From JBDGRJ01 sp042218115 (GTDB lineage Bacteria > Patescibacteriota > Patescibacteriia > Magasanikbacterales > UBA922): a DNA stretch of 12,453 bases. Made by a program: the position numbers and the translations under genes. Below, piece after piece: positions 1 through 7,541 of this stretch. Position 1 is the stretch's first letter, and the number at the start of each line of letters is the position of its first letter. The stretch lies in NCBI GenBank assembly GCA_042218115.1, contig JBDGRJ010000029.1, positions 1 through 12,453 of the forward strand, written 5' to 3'. The notes under the pieces are model-generated. The model worked only from the letters and a program-made list of their open reading frames with translations. It had not been told where the DNA came from and did not search any database.

Positions 1-198
1 TGGATGTATGGCCCAGTACCCTTTTTTAGAAAAAAACTCCAGCAGATACTTCTTGGTGGGCATAGCGGGCATGCCACCGGCATAGAGCATAACCTTATCT
101 TGCTTGCTCTCAGAGAAAAGTTTTGAAGTAAAGCTTGGGTTTGGTGGTAAAAACTCTGCTCTGATTTTATCTTTGAATTTTGTTCTTTTTGTGTGCAT
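1..198 (-). CDS. Alpha/beta-hydrolase-like protein, N-terminal fragment cut by window edge
   Basis: The minus strand reads 66 uninterrupted codons from an ATG at 198 to the window edge. The start is MHTKRTKFKDKIRAEFLPPN; a hydrophobic strand follows (VMLYAGGMP, residues 36-44), then MPTKKYLLEFFSKKGYW and a terminal IHP. A strand ending in GG-x-P, then a helix and a second strand ending in xHP, is the usual beginning of an alpha/beta-hydrolase core, and from memory this version resembles CPR proteins annotated that way. The nucleophile elbow and the rest of the triad would lie outside the window, so activity and substrate cannot be judged. No Shine-Dalgarno motif precedes the ATG. It starts 48 bp after the second DUF2207 gene in the same direction with no T-tailed terminator between, so it is probably the third gene of that operon. 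Confidence 0.6.
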   Translation of the reverse strand, partial: MHTKRTKFKDKIRAEFLPPNPSFTSKLFSESKQDKVMLYAGGMPAMPTKKYLLEFFSKKGYWAIHP

Positions 199-246
199 AT
201 TGTTTTTTAATCAAACAAACTTTAATTTTCAGCCAAATTAATAAAG

Positions 247-1116
247 CTACAACAGAAACTCTTCCAGTGCCTCCTCCTCATTTGTCTTTCGGCTTACTAT
301 ATTAGACCATTCCTGTTCATGCTCAAACACCATCGCATAAGGCAGCAGGCGACTGAAGCTATCTGGCTTCTTTTCTGGATCGCTATGGAAGTTAATCCTG
401 TCTTTTTCTGCAACTTCTAGGTATTCCTTGAACCCTAAAATACTATTCTTTAGCTTAACCCCCTTTTCAGTCTTTGCCGACATTAAAAATTGAAATGGAA
501 GAACTATTCCTCCAGATATTATAAGTGCGATTGGGTTAATTGGAACAAATGAAATTACACTACCAATGAAATAAAGGAAAATTGCAATAAAAATTATACC
601 CCAGCCTATTTTATTGTATTTACGTTTAATAGCTCTCGGGTCTTGTTTATACAAGCCTTTTTTAAATAATTTCTTTGATACGGAATTGTTAAAATCATAA
701 TAACAAATAGTGTCGTCAGATCTTCTATTCTCTTCTTTTAGCTCATAGATAGATAGTGCCTCCCTATTTTTAAACAATGAATTAATTAACTTGCTATTGA
801 AGTCATCATCGGGGAGCTGCTCGGCTTTATCAGTTTTTACAACCTTGGAATTAGACTTATCCTCCTCATACTCAATAGACAACCACCCTTGATTAATACA
901 ATAAATTACCTGGGCTGCTATCTCTCTGTCATCAATATTATTGTCTAATAACAAACCCGCCTCAATTGGGCTCAGCTCATCAGGAATATCATAAAAGGGT
1001 ATAGTTATATTATCACCTTCAGCTTCTCTACCCTTTAAAAACCACAGTACCAGACAAAATAGCAGCGTAATCAGTGGTAAGATAAACTCCCAATATTCTA
1101 AGTATATACTGGACAT
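247..1116 (-). CDS. Truncated DUF2207 paralogue, membrane protein without extracytoplasmic domain
   Basis: This 289-residue protein matches only the C-terminal half of the DUF2207 protein encoded just upstream. It begins with one membrane segment (about 10-28), followed by a cytosolic block at 41-84 (IPDELSPIEAGLLLDNNIDD) that aligns with residues 279-320 of the neighbour. A hydrophobic hairpin lies at about 170-212, and LGFKEYLEVAEKDRINFH at 227-244 is nearly identical to the neighbour's LGFKKYLSVAEEERIEFH. The signal peptide, the extracytoplasmic DUF2207 domain and the glycine-rich tail are all absent. I chose the ATG at 1116 over a longer in-frame GTG/ATG extension because the extension would encode charged residues read out of frame from the neighbour's glycine-rich codons, and the membrane segment follows the shorter start directly. 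The gap to the upstream stop is 28 bp, which suggests cotranscription. Function is unknown; a partner or regulator of the full-length paralogue is an inference. Confidence 0.85.
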   Translation of the reverse strand: MSSIYLEYWEFILPLITLLFCLVLWFLKGREAEGDNITIPFYDIPDELSPIEAGLLLDNNIDDREIAAQVIYCINQGWLSIEYEEDKSNSKVVKTDKAEQLPDDDFNSKLINSLFKNREALSIYELKEENRRSDDTICYYDFNNSVSKKLFKKGLYKQDPRAIKRKYNKIGWGIIFIAIFLYFIGSVISFVPINPIALIISGGIVLPFQFLMSAKTEKGVKLKNSILGFKEYLEVAEKDRINFHSDPEKKPDSFSRLLPYAMVFEHEQEWSNIVSRKTNEEEALEEFLL

Positions 1117-1144
1117 ATTAATTACTTTACTAGAAATTAAGTCT

Positions 1145-2857
1145 CTACCAGCTCCCTCCTCCACCTCCTCCGGCACCACCACCTGCTACACCACCGGTCG
1201 TTCCGCTGCTTGCGGATTGCCCAAAAGATGATTCGGCTATAGCAGAATCGAAATTACCCATACTGTCAGCTAAAGTCGTAGCAGAGTAGCCCCCAGCGTA
1301 ACCATAGTACCAATCCGGCTCCTGATTATATATATCCTCAAACTCCTGTGCCCACTGATCCTCAACTTCGAAAGCTATAGCATAAGGAAGAAACTTTTCA
1401 AAAGTCTCAGGATTTTTCTCAGGTGCGTTATGAAATTCAATCCTCTCCTCTTCAGCTACAGACAGGTATTTTTTAAAGCCCAATACTTTCTCTTCTACTA
1501 TTGCTCCTTGCTTGGATTTGGGGGTCATAAAATAACCGAATATCCCGATAACAGCCCCGGAAAAGAAGGTCATAAGCGACGCTTGGTAATAATCAGGATA
1601 CCAATGAAAAACAAAAGTGGAGCCGAAAACCAACACTGCAGATATAAATAAGAACCACCTTCTCATTTTCTTAGGGTTATAGCGATAATAGTTCGCTGCT
1701 GTTAACTGTCTTGAAATATCCTTTTTCATTTTATACAGTGCTGCTTTCTCGGGTTTTATATCTTCCAGCTCAGTTTCACCCTTTTCTTCAAACAGGATAC
1801 TCAACAGTTTTTGGTCAAAGCTGTGTTCAGCCTTGTTCGGCTCTTTTTTCTTTTTTAAAACGTATTTCTTATCATCAAACAGCACTCCTTCTTCTTTTTT
1901 ATACTCTATCTCTAAAAACCCTTTCGTAGCTAAATATATTATCTGAGCCGATAAATCATGTCTGTGAATTTTTTCATCTACAAGCATACCCATCTCTACC
2001 GGAGTTAAGTCCTCAGGAGGTTCATAATGAGCAATTACACTACCTCTACCGGGACGGTCTCGGCCCCATTTATACCACACAATGAACATAATCAGAATCA
2101 TAACTACTATAACACTCAGCAACCAATTATCTTTAATATATTTCAGTACTTCCTGCACTTTGGTTGGCTCTTTGACTACTCCCTTGGGTAACCCAACTGC
2201 AACGGTAAATGCTTCAGAGTGAGCCAGGGATTCTTTCTCCTTAAAATTAATCTCTGCAACTTTTCCATTACGTCCGGAAAAATAAATATTTTCACAATTA
2301 TTTTCGCTGCCTGCTGTACCGATATAACATTCTACTTTTAGTTCTGGTCTTTCTATTTTTTGAGGTAGTTCTACCGTTACTTCTGCACTATCAATAGACA
2401 CCTGCCATTGTCCACCAATAGCATTCCAATACAGTTCATCATAATCTTTAAAATACCTAAAAGCCCAATCAACCTGATAACTTATGTTATAAGTTTGGAT
2501 ACCGGAAACTTTTTTATCGGGATCTCCGATTTTTATTTTCTTATTTGTGATATTGTCATCTATCGTAAAAGGGCGCTCATTCCCTTCTGAATCCACTACT
2601 TTTACATTACTAATCTCAATATTCCTTCTTAAAACACTATCACCGAATTCTTTTGGTATGGTTCTAAAAATTCCATGACGTGATGCTCCTTCAAAATCAT
2701 ATTCTATACTCTCAGAAACCTCTATTGAGGAATCACGATTTATTTTTATATCTACCGTGTAATCATTAATCTTCTCTGCTTGTGCAGGAGATAAAAAAAC
2801 AAAGCCACTCAACAGTACACTAAACAGACAGGTATATAAATAATTCTCAACTGACAT
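1145..2857 (-). CDS. DUF2207 family secreted/membrane protein with Gly-rich C-terminus
   Basis: The protein has 570 residues. A signal peptide (about 1-27, ending SPAQA) leads into an extracytoplasmic DUF2207 domain (about 30-225) with hallmark segments SRHGIFRTIPKEF (59-71) and DELYWNAIGGQW (140-151). Cys177 and Cys188 could form a disulfide. A membrane span at about 245-262 is followed by a cytosolic block (279-320) of winged-helix-like character, two more spans (about 401-444), the conserved LGFKKYLSVAEEERIEFH block (459-476), and a low-complexity tail of Gly, Ala, Ser and Thr ending in GGGGGGSW. This order is typical of the uncharacterised YciQ/DUF2207 family, whose biochemical role is not established. 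The tail is characteristic of the family, which argues the reading frame is complete. No Shine-Dalgarno motif precedes the ATG. It is the first gene of a probable three-gene unit. Confidence 0.9.
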   Translation of the reverse strand: MSVENYLYTCLFSVLLSGFVFLSPAQAEKINDYTVDIKINRDSSIEVSESIEYDFEGASRHGIFRTIPKEFGDSVLRRNIEISNVKVVDSEGNERPFTIDDNITNKKIKIGDPDKKVSGIQTYNISYQVDWAFRYFKDYDELYWNAIGGQWQVSIDSAEVTVELPQKIERPELKVECYIGTAGSENNCENIYFSGRNGKVAEINFKEKESLAHSEAFTVAVGLPKGVVKEPTKVQEVLKYIKDNWLLSVIVVMILIMFIVWYKWGRDRPGRGSVIAHYEPPEDLTPVEMGMLVDEKIHRHDLSAQIIYLATKGFLEIEYKKEEGVLFDDKKYVLKKKKEPNKAEHSFDQKLLSILFEEKGETELEDIKPEKAALYKMKKDISRQLTAANYYRYNPKKMRRWFLFISAVLVFGSTFVFHWYPDYYQASLMTFFSGAVIGIFGYFMTPKSKQGAIVEEKVLGFKKYLSVAEEERIEFHNAPEKNPETFEKFLPYAIAFEVEDQWAQEFEDIYNQEPDWYYGYAGGYSATTLADSMGNFDSAIAESSFGQSASSGTTGGVAGGGAGGGGGGSW

Positions 2858-2885
2858 AAAAACTAATTATACATTGATTTACTTT

Positions 2886-2913
2886 AGTATATTATAAATA
2901 TGTCATTTTACAA
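2886..2913 (-). promoter_or_regulatory. Candidate promoter for the DUF2207 unit
   Basis: On the minus strand TTGTAA (2913-2908) is followed after 16 bp by TATACT (2891-2886), which would start transcription near 2879, about 21 nt before the ATG at 2857. Other TATAAT matches occur nearby (2896-2891 and 2871-2866) but lack a good -35 box at proper spacing. The region is very AT-rich, so chance matches are likely. Confidence 0.4.
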
Positions 2914-2923
2914 ATTAGCACCT

Positions 2924-2951
2924 TTGCTCATTCATCTAATTTTAGTATAAT
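2924..2951 (+). promoter_or_regulatory. Candidate promoter for the DedA-glycosyltransferase pair
   Basis: A perfect TATAAT at 2946-2951 lies 16 bp downstream of a weak TTGCTC (2924-2929). The predicted transcript would start near 2958, leaving a leader of about 15 nt before the ATG at 2973. The leader carries no Shine-Dalgarno motif. The -10 box is convincing and the -35 box is weak. Confidence 0.5.
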
Positions 2952-2972
2952 GTCAACAAAATAAATATAATT

Positions 2973-3542
2973 ATGTTTTTACTAGACCGATACTGGTTCG
3001 ATATATTAATAACAATCGGGATTATAATCGGCGGCGAAGGAATATTAGTTCCTGCTATCTACTTTTCTTTTTTCGGTCTTTTTTCATTGGGAAAATTAAT
3101 GCTGCTAGCAGTAATTGGAAACCTGATTGCTGATACAACCTGGTATTGTGTGGGCCGTTTTATGCCGTTTGAAAAGCTAAAACACAAAAAGTTCTTTCGC
3201 AGATATACTAATGAGATAGAACATGCAGGTGATACTATAAAAACACATGGTCTGTTATTTCTCTTTATCTCAAAATTTGTCATTGGTACTAGAACAATTA
3301 TGCAGCTGCTTTGTGGTATCAATAGAATCTCGGTTGTAAAATATGCTATAGTAAACTCACTTGGTATAGTAGCGTACGTGGGAGTGTTGTATGGATTATC
3401 CTTTATTTTTAGGCAAGGGTTGGCTCAGTTTAAACTGTCAGTAGCCCTGTTTGAGGGCATATTTGCAGCTTTCTTTATTTTAGTAATCTTTGCCTCTATA
3501 TTTTTGGGTAAAAAAGCAAAAGACCAATGGTTTCAATTATAA
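2973..3542 (+). CDS. DedA/VTT family membrane protein
   Basis: This 189-residue integral membrane protein has the DedA (SNARE-associated/VTT) layout. A re-entrant-like segment with an acidic residue before a Gly/Pro stretch comes first (GGEGILVPAIYFSF, Glu22), then GNLIADTTWYCVGR (49-62, Asp54), a basic loop (63-91), and ISKFVIGTRT (99-108) followed by membrane segments. DedA proteins use proton-dependent transport, and several bacterial members recycle undecaprenyl phosphate across the membrane; substrate here is inferred only from the family. In the usual F-x-x-R-x-x-P-G-x-R motif the first arginine is Lys101 and the proline is missing, while Arg107 is kept. The stop codon lies inside the next gene (16-bp overlap), so expression is probably coupled to the glycosyltransferase. 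Confidence 0.88.
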   Translation: MFLLDRYWFDILITIGIIIGGEGILVPAIYFSFFGLFSLGKLMLLAVIGNLIADTTWYCVGRFMPFEKLKHKKFFRRYTNEIEHAGDTIKTHGLLFLFISKFVIGTRTIMQLLCGINRISVVKYAIVNSLGIVAYVGVLYGLSFIFRQGLAQFKLSVALFEGIFAAFFILVIFASIFLGKKAKDQWFQL

Positions 3543-4195
3543 TCCCGGCCTACAATGAAGAAGATACGATTAGTGAAGTAATAACCGGTATTGAAAATCA
3601 TAAGTGGGTGGATGAAACTATCGTAGTCGATGACGGTTCAAAAGATGAGACCGCTAAAAGAGCTGAGAATGTGGCTGATAGAGTAATAAAACTACCACAA
3701 AATAAGGGGAAAGCTACCGCCATGGATCACGGTGTAGCAAATGCTAAAAATGATATTGTTTGTTTTTTAGATGCGGATATAAAGAATCTGAACAAGGAAA
3801 TTTTAACAAGACTATTAACTCCAGTTGTAGAAAAGGGGTATGATATGTTTGTAGGAATATGTGGCCGCAAACGCTATAAACTAAGCAGGTTTCTAATCTT
3901 TCTGCCCGTACTAGGAGGACAAAGAGTGCTGACCAAACAGCTATGGAAAGAGGTACCTCCGGTATATAAAAAAGACTTCCAAATTGAACTAGCTTTAAAT
4001 TACTTCAGTAAAGTAACAGGACGTAAAATGGGTATCACGGTGCTTGAGGATCTAGACCATATACCAAAAGAAAAAAAGTACGGACTAATCTCAGGACTAT
4101 TAAAACGAATACAAATGGGAATAGATATTTTTCAAGTCACTTTTACTCTCTATGTAATTGAGACGATAAAAAGAAAAGTGTCTCAATTATTTTGA
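3527..4195 (+). CDS. Cytosolic family 2 glycosyltransferase (GT-A fold)
   Basis: The 222-residue protein opens with MVSIIIPAYNEEDTISEVI, the nucleotide-sugar-binding start of GT2 enzymes. It carries VVDDGSKD (33-40), QNKGKATAMDHGV (58-70) and the metal-binding DAD at 82-84 within CFLDADI. GGQRVL (130-135) and DFQIELALNYF (150-160) lie where polyprenyl-phosphate and related GT2 enzymes keep acceptor-side motifs. There is no membrane span, although the C-terminal 30 residues are amphipathic and basic. Donor and acceptor cannot be assigned; a dolichyl-phosphate-mannose-synthase-like enzyme acting on a polyprenyl phosphate would fit the DedA neighbour but is inference. The ATG at 3527 overlaps the DedA gene by 16 bp and lacks a Shine-Dalgarno motif, so translation coupling is likely. 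Its stop is the only TGA seen in the window. Confidence 0.88.
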   Translation: MVSIIIPAYNEEDTISEVITGIENHKWVDETIVVDDGSKDETAKRAENVADRVIKLPQNKGKATAMDHGVANAKNDIVCFLDADIKNLNKEILTRLLTPVVEKGYDMFVGICGRKRYKLSRFLIFLPVLGGQRVLTKQLWKEVPPVYKKDFQIELALNYFSKVTGRKMGITVLEDLDHIPKEKKYGLISGLLKRIQMGIDIFQVTFTLYVIETIKRKVSQLF

Positions 4196-4199
4196 TTTA
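4155..4199 (+). terminator. Rho-independent terminator embedded in the glycosyltransferase 3' end
   Basis: A perfect 10-bp inverted repeat, TAATTGAGAC (4155-4164) and GTCTCAATTA (4180-4189), encloses a 15-nt loop and is followed by a T-rich run that includes the TGA stop. The stem lies within the last coding codons of the gene. Read on the minus strand it is not followed by a T tract, so it should act on the plus-strand unit only. Confidence 0.65.
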
Positions 4200-5366
4200 T
4201 TCTCCACTTTTACCCCTCAAGTGAGTCCAGCAGCGGCTAATCAACCCTCCAAAAACAGCCAACCCGAACAATATTTCTATAAACCAACCGACAACGGGGA
4301 TAACACTAAGAACTGCTAAAATTATTATGCCTACAGCCAAGCTATTCCAGCTGAGGGTAAACTCAGGTTTATTAAAGCTATATTTTCCCAAGATGCTGCC
4401 TATCAGCATACCGGCACCAATCTTAGACAACACCAACAATAACATAAACACCAAAGCTAAAATCACACTTAACCAAAAGCCGAAAATACTAGTAAACAAC
4501 CCGACCAACAGTGCTGGAAGCAGGATTATTACGGCTAGCCCCACTAATGAATTTCGAGAAAAATTATTCACAGCAGGAGCCATCATCGACTTTATCTTAT
4601 TTTTAAATAACCAGAACAAAGCAAGGCCTGCTATAAGCTCAGAGAGTAAACTTATCCACCACCAGTGATTAAATCTATCCGCTATCTTTTGGATCAAGCT
4701 TTTGTCTTGTTGTTTTTGTATAGGCCAAGAAGATTCTGATGTGGGGGTAAAGCTGACAGTGCCGCCTACTTGCTGATCTGAAGATATTTTTGCTTTCTGC
4801 TCAGCCGTATAATCCAGATTACCGTCTATCTTAGCATTTTCTGTAATATCAAACACTAGTGAGTTCACATGAAGATTACCTCCAATTTCACCATCCATAA
4901 AAACTTTACGAGCAAAAACTCGGGTTGAGCTATTTATCTTTCCTTCCAGATTCAAGTGATTGGCGATTAAAATTGCCCCCTGTTCAATCTCCGCCTCGGG
5001 ATGTACTGTAATCTGCGACCCTAATAAGATCGCCTCCCCGTCAATATTACCATGAATATTGATCTCACCCCCTAACGCTCTGACATCATCTTGAGTATTT
5101 CCTTCTAAATTTAAATTAACCCCACCTAATAACTTATCTCGGGTAGTAGTTCCTGAGGTTATTATAGTCTCAGCTATACCCAACATATCACCTTCTACAG
5201 TTCCAAAATTACTAAACTTGTTGGAAGCAAAATAAAAATTTTCTCCTATATTCTCACCTTGTTCCACTTGTAGATTAGCCCCGCTTTTAAGCTCATAAGC
5301 AGACACTGTCGTAGCTGAGACAATGAAGAGCAAAGTTGTGGTCAATATAAATTTAGCGATTTTCAT
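4197..5366 (-). CDS. Secreted bactofilin-like beta-helix protein with C-terminal membrane domain
   Basis: The 389-residue protein has a clear signal peptide (1-23, ending VSA). Residues about 40-205 form short hydrophobic-Gly repeats such as VEGDMLGIAETI, VNLNLEGN, EINIHGNIDGEAILL and GEIGGNLHVNSLVF, the pattern of polymer-forming bactofilin-type beta-helices. A linker with WPIQ and a WWW cluster (235-237) leads to four or five membrane spans (about 236-254, 272-292, 296-327, 340-378). Classical bactofilins are cytosolic; the signal peptide would put this helix outside the membrane. A longer frame extends to 5462, but the ATG at 5366 starts directly at the signal peptide and overlaps the upstream yihY-like gene by only 14 bp. 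It is the last gene of the murA operon. A structural envelope role is inferred and polymerisation is not proven. Confidence 0.82.
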   Translation of the reverse strand: MKIAKFILTTTLLFIVSATTVSAYELKSGANLQVEQGENIGENFYFASNKFSNFGTVEGDMLGIAETIITSGTTTRDKLLGGVNLNLEGNTQDDVRALGGEINIHGNIDGEAILLGSQITVHPEAEIEQGAILIANHLNLEGKINSSTRVFARKVFMDGEIGGNLHVNSLVFDITENAKIDGNLDYTAEQKAKISSDQQVGGTVSFTPTSESSWPIQKQQDKSLIQKIADRFNHWWWISLLSELIAGLALFWLFKNKIKSMMAPAVNNFSRNSLVGLAVIILLPALLVGLFTSIFGFWLSVILALVFMLLLVLSKIGAGMLIGSILGKYSFNKPEFTLSWNSLAVGIIILAVLSVIPVVGWFIEILFGLAVFGGLISRCWTHLRGKSGE

Positions 5367-6288
5367 ACCAATCTGATATAAATTTAGATATACCTGAAAA
5401 CAAACCATGCCTGCCGTGTTTTTCCAATGTAAAGCTGGCCTCTTTTTTTGGTTCGATACCATCGCCTATATCTAAGGCATAACTTTCCGTAAACTCTGCT
5501 CCGAAAAATAGAATTAGAGATGAATAATAAACCCATAGTAAAAATACTACCAGCGAACCGGCCGCTCCGTAAGCTGTACTGAGGGTACTCTGTGCTATGT
5601 ACCAGCCAATTAAATTTTTACCTAAAGCAAATAAGAATGTGGTCACAACAGCCCCTATTCCCGCATCCCTCCAGCTCAGTTTCACATCAGGAACTACCCT
5701 AAAAATTACATAAAATAGAATAAATAATATTACCAGACCTATAGCAGTATTTAGTCCAGCTAATACTGAACCGGAAAGATAAATAAACTGATCAACATAG
5801 CTAAAGCCAAATGAGATTATACCCTGCGCCACTAAGTTCACTATAAATAACAACCCTAAAAACAACATCATCAAAAAGGCAATAGCTCGGCGAAGTAGAA
5901 ATAGCCGCACTATATCATCTGATTCTACTTCTACACCAAACACCTCATTGAGTGCCTGATGTAAATATGTAAAGATAGCACTCGAGGTCAAAACTAAAAG
6001 AATAACACTATAGATCGCCCCTAGACTAGCATTAAAGCTCAAAGTCTGATCTAAGAGCTGTTTTATTATCTCGGTATCCTCCAAGCCGGTAAAGCGTGGT
6101 ATCGAGGCTATAATTTGGTTTTGCACCTCGGGAGTGTTCCAAAGCAGCCCCCCCAAAGATAGTGCAATTAACAAAAAGACCGGCAAAGCCAAAACTACAT
6201 AAAAAGACATAGCTGCACTGTGGCCAATTGAGCCGTCCTTATAAAGGTTTATTAAGGTACTTTTCAGTACCCGTTTAAGTTTCTGCAT
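5353..6288 (-). CDS. YihY/UPF0761 family inner-membrane protein
   Basis: The 311-residue protein shows the family pattern: a short amphipathic N-terminus, DGSIGHSAAMSFYVVLALPVFLL (18-40) where A-x-x-x-x-Y at the first span is characteristic, then six predicted spans (about 26-48, 88-110, 132-157, 170-199, 207-229, 243-266). The last span contains the diagnostic GAAGSLVVFLLWVYYSSLILFFGAEFT region (241-267). The family was once called ribonuclease BN, but that activity belongs to a different protein, so no nuclease function should be assumed; its role in bacteria is not settled. Translation starts at an ATG whose last base is shared with the stop of the protease gene (TAATG), and a Shine-Dalgarno AGAGGA sits just before it. 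It overlaps the bactofilin-like gene by 14 bp. Confidence 0.92.
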   Translation of the reverse strand: MQKLKRVLKSTLINLYKDGSIGHSAAMSFYVVLALPVFLLIALSLGGLLWNTPEVQNQIIASIPRFTGLEDTEIIKQLLDQTLSFNASLGAIYSVILLVLTSSAIFTYLHQALNEVFGVEVESDDIVRLFLLRRAIAFLMMLFLGLLFIVNLVAQGIISFGFSYVDQFIYLSGSVLAGLNTAIGLVILFILFYVIFRVVPDVKLSWRDAGIGAVVTTFLFALGKNLIGWYIAQSTLSTAYGAAGSLVVFLLWVYYSSLILFFGAEFTESYALDIGDGIEPKKEASFTLEKHGRHGLFSGISKFISDWYENR

Positions 6289-7541
6289 TAGTTATCCTCT
6301 TTGTTTATAATTTCTTTTAGTTTTGCTTTGGCTTTTTCCAGTCCTATATCTTTAATATCCTTCAGCTCTCCATCCCCGTTTTCTACTTTCTCATAAATTT
6401 TATCCAAAACAATATCGGGCTTAATCCCTTTTTGGTCAATCAGGTCTCCGCTTGGGGTGTACCACTTAGCTATAGTAAGCTTGATCGAGGACCCGTCCGG
6501 AAATATTTTCAAATCTTGCACCGACCCCTTACCAAATGTTTGTTCACCTATTAAAGTAGCCGCATTATGGTCTCTAAGAGCCCCGGCCACTATCTCAGCA
6601 CCGGAAGCAGTGCCTTTATTAACCAAAACCACTGTAGGAATACCCACAAGCCTGTGTGAGCCGTTAGTTTTAAACCTTTTGTTTATATCTCCGTTTTTTC
6701 CTTGTGAAACAATGGTGCCTTCTCTTATCCACTCACTTGCTACATCGATAGAGGTCTTCAAGAAACCTCCGGGGTTGTTTCTCATATCCAAAATAATACC
6801 TCGTGGTGATTTTTCTTGAATCTGTATGACAGCTTGGTTAAATTGATCCCAGGTATTTTGATTAAAGTACCTGATCTGCAGGTAAGCTATATTATCCTCT
6901 TTCATGCTAAAGTTGACCGTAGGTATATTGATCTTATCTCTGGTTATCGTAATATCAACAGGCTCATCTTCACCCTCATGTAAGACAGTCAAAGTTACAT
7001 CAGTGCCCCCCTCACCTCTAATCTTCTGAACAGCTTTTTCCACAGTTATACCCTTAGTGTCTTCTCCGTCAATAGCGAGTATTTTATCACCTGCTCTTAT
7101 TCCCGCTTTTTTCGCCGGAGACTGATCCAGAGGGGTGATAACCGTTAGCCTATTCTCACGTATTCCGATCTCAGCCCCGATACCCTCAAACTCACCTGAG
7201 AGGCTCTTGGAAAATTCTTTTGATTCTTTAGGAGGCATATATTTTGAGTAAGGATCATCAAGTGCATTTACCATACCCTTAAGTGAGCCATAGAACAAAT
7301 CCACCTCATCCACCTCTCCGGCATACTTTTCTTTTACATAATCCCAGACCTTCCAGTATTGATCAAAGTTTACAGAGGAGGATCTATTTTGACTATAAAG
7401 ATTAACTACCTTCTCTATCTTTACTTGGCCGTTTGAGTTAGTAAGGGCTGCTCTAGTGGCGTAAAAACTGCCACCAATAAAACCAACCCCAATCGAAACA
7501 AGAATTAAAATTGTTATCTTTATCGGGTTGTTTTTAAGCAT
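6288..7541 (-). CDS. S41 family C-terminal processing peptidase
   Basis: The 417-residue protein has an N-terminal membrane anchor (about 8-28), an N-terminal helical domain containing DDPYSKYM (95-102), a PDZ domain (about 116-200, with GDKILAIDGEDT at 151-162), and the S41 catalytic domain. The nucleophile is Ser313 in NKGTASGAE and the general base is Lys338 in GEQTFGKGSVQ. LDMRNNPGG (251-259) is the usual oxyanion-side motif. Enzymes of the CtpA/Prc group cut extracytoplasmic proteins near their C-termini and often act in peptidoglycan maintenance. All key residues are present, so it should be active. It overlaps the murA end by 8 bp and shares a base with the next gene. A possible link to the secreted bactofilin-like protein of the same operon is inference. 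Confidence 0.96.
   Translation of the reverse strand: MLKNNPIKITILILVSIGVGFIGGSFYATRAALTNSNGQVKIEKVVNLYSQNRSSSVNFDQYWKVWDYVKEKYAGEVDEVDLFYGSLKGMVNALDDPYSKYMPPKESKEFSKSLSGEFEGIGAEIGIRENRLTVITPLDQSPAKKAGIRAGDKILAIDGEDTKGITVEKAVQKIRGEGGTDVTLTVLHEGEDEPVDITITRDKINIPTVNFSMKEDNIAYLQIRYFNQNTWDQFNQAVIQIQEKSPRGIILDMRNNPGGFLKTSIDVASEWIREGTIVSQGKNGDINKRFKTNGSHRLVGIPTVVLVNKGTASGAEIVAGALRDHNAATLIGEQTFGKGSVQDLKIFPDGSSIKLTIAKWYTPSGDLIDQKGIKPDIVLDKIYEKVENGDGELKDIKDIGLEKAKAKLKEIINKEDN
6295..6300 (-). promoter_or_regulatory. Shine-Dalgarno site for the yihY-like gene, inside the protease C-terminus
   Basis: The minus strand reads AGAGGA, then 6 nt, then ATG at 6288. The site is formed by the codons for the last residues of the protease (KEDN). 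It is the clearest Shine-Dalgarno motif in the window, and it supports reinitiation at the TAATG junction. Confidence 0.7.

Noticed and set aside
199..246. Terminator between the second DUF2207 gene and the hydrolase fragment
   Set aside because: Only short AT-only stems can be drawn and no T tract follows, so readthrough is more likely.
1117..1182. N-terminal extension of the second DUF2207 gene
   Set aside because: The extra residues are read out of frame from the glycine-rich codons of the upstream gene and precede an ATG that starts directly at the membrane span.
4193..4195. TGA read as glycine (Gracilibacteria/SR1 code)
   Set aside because: The TGA ends a complete GT2 protein directly after a terminator stem, and no gene in the window needs TGA as a sense codon.
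4327..4668. 113-codon plus-strand frame
   Set aside because: It is antisense to the membrane part of the bactofilin-like gene and shows no recognisable domain.
5367..5462. N-terminal extension of the bactofilin-like protein
   Set aside because: It overlaps the yihY-like coding sequence and would bury an obvious signal peptide; the ATG at 5366 fits better.
6457..6819. 120-codon plus-strand frame
   Set aside because: It is antisense to the catalytic domain of the S41 protease, which is fully conserved on the other strand.
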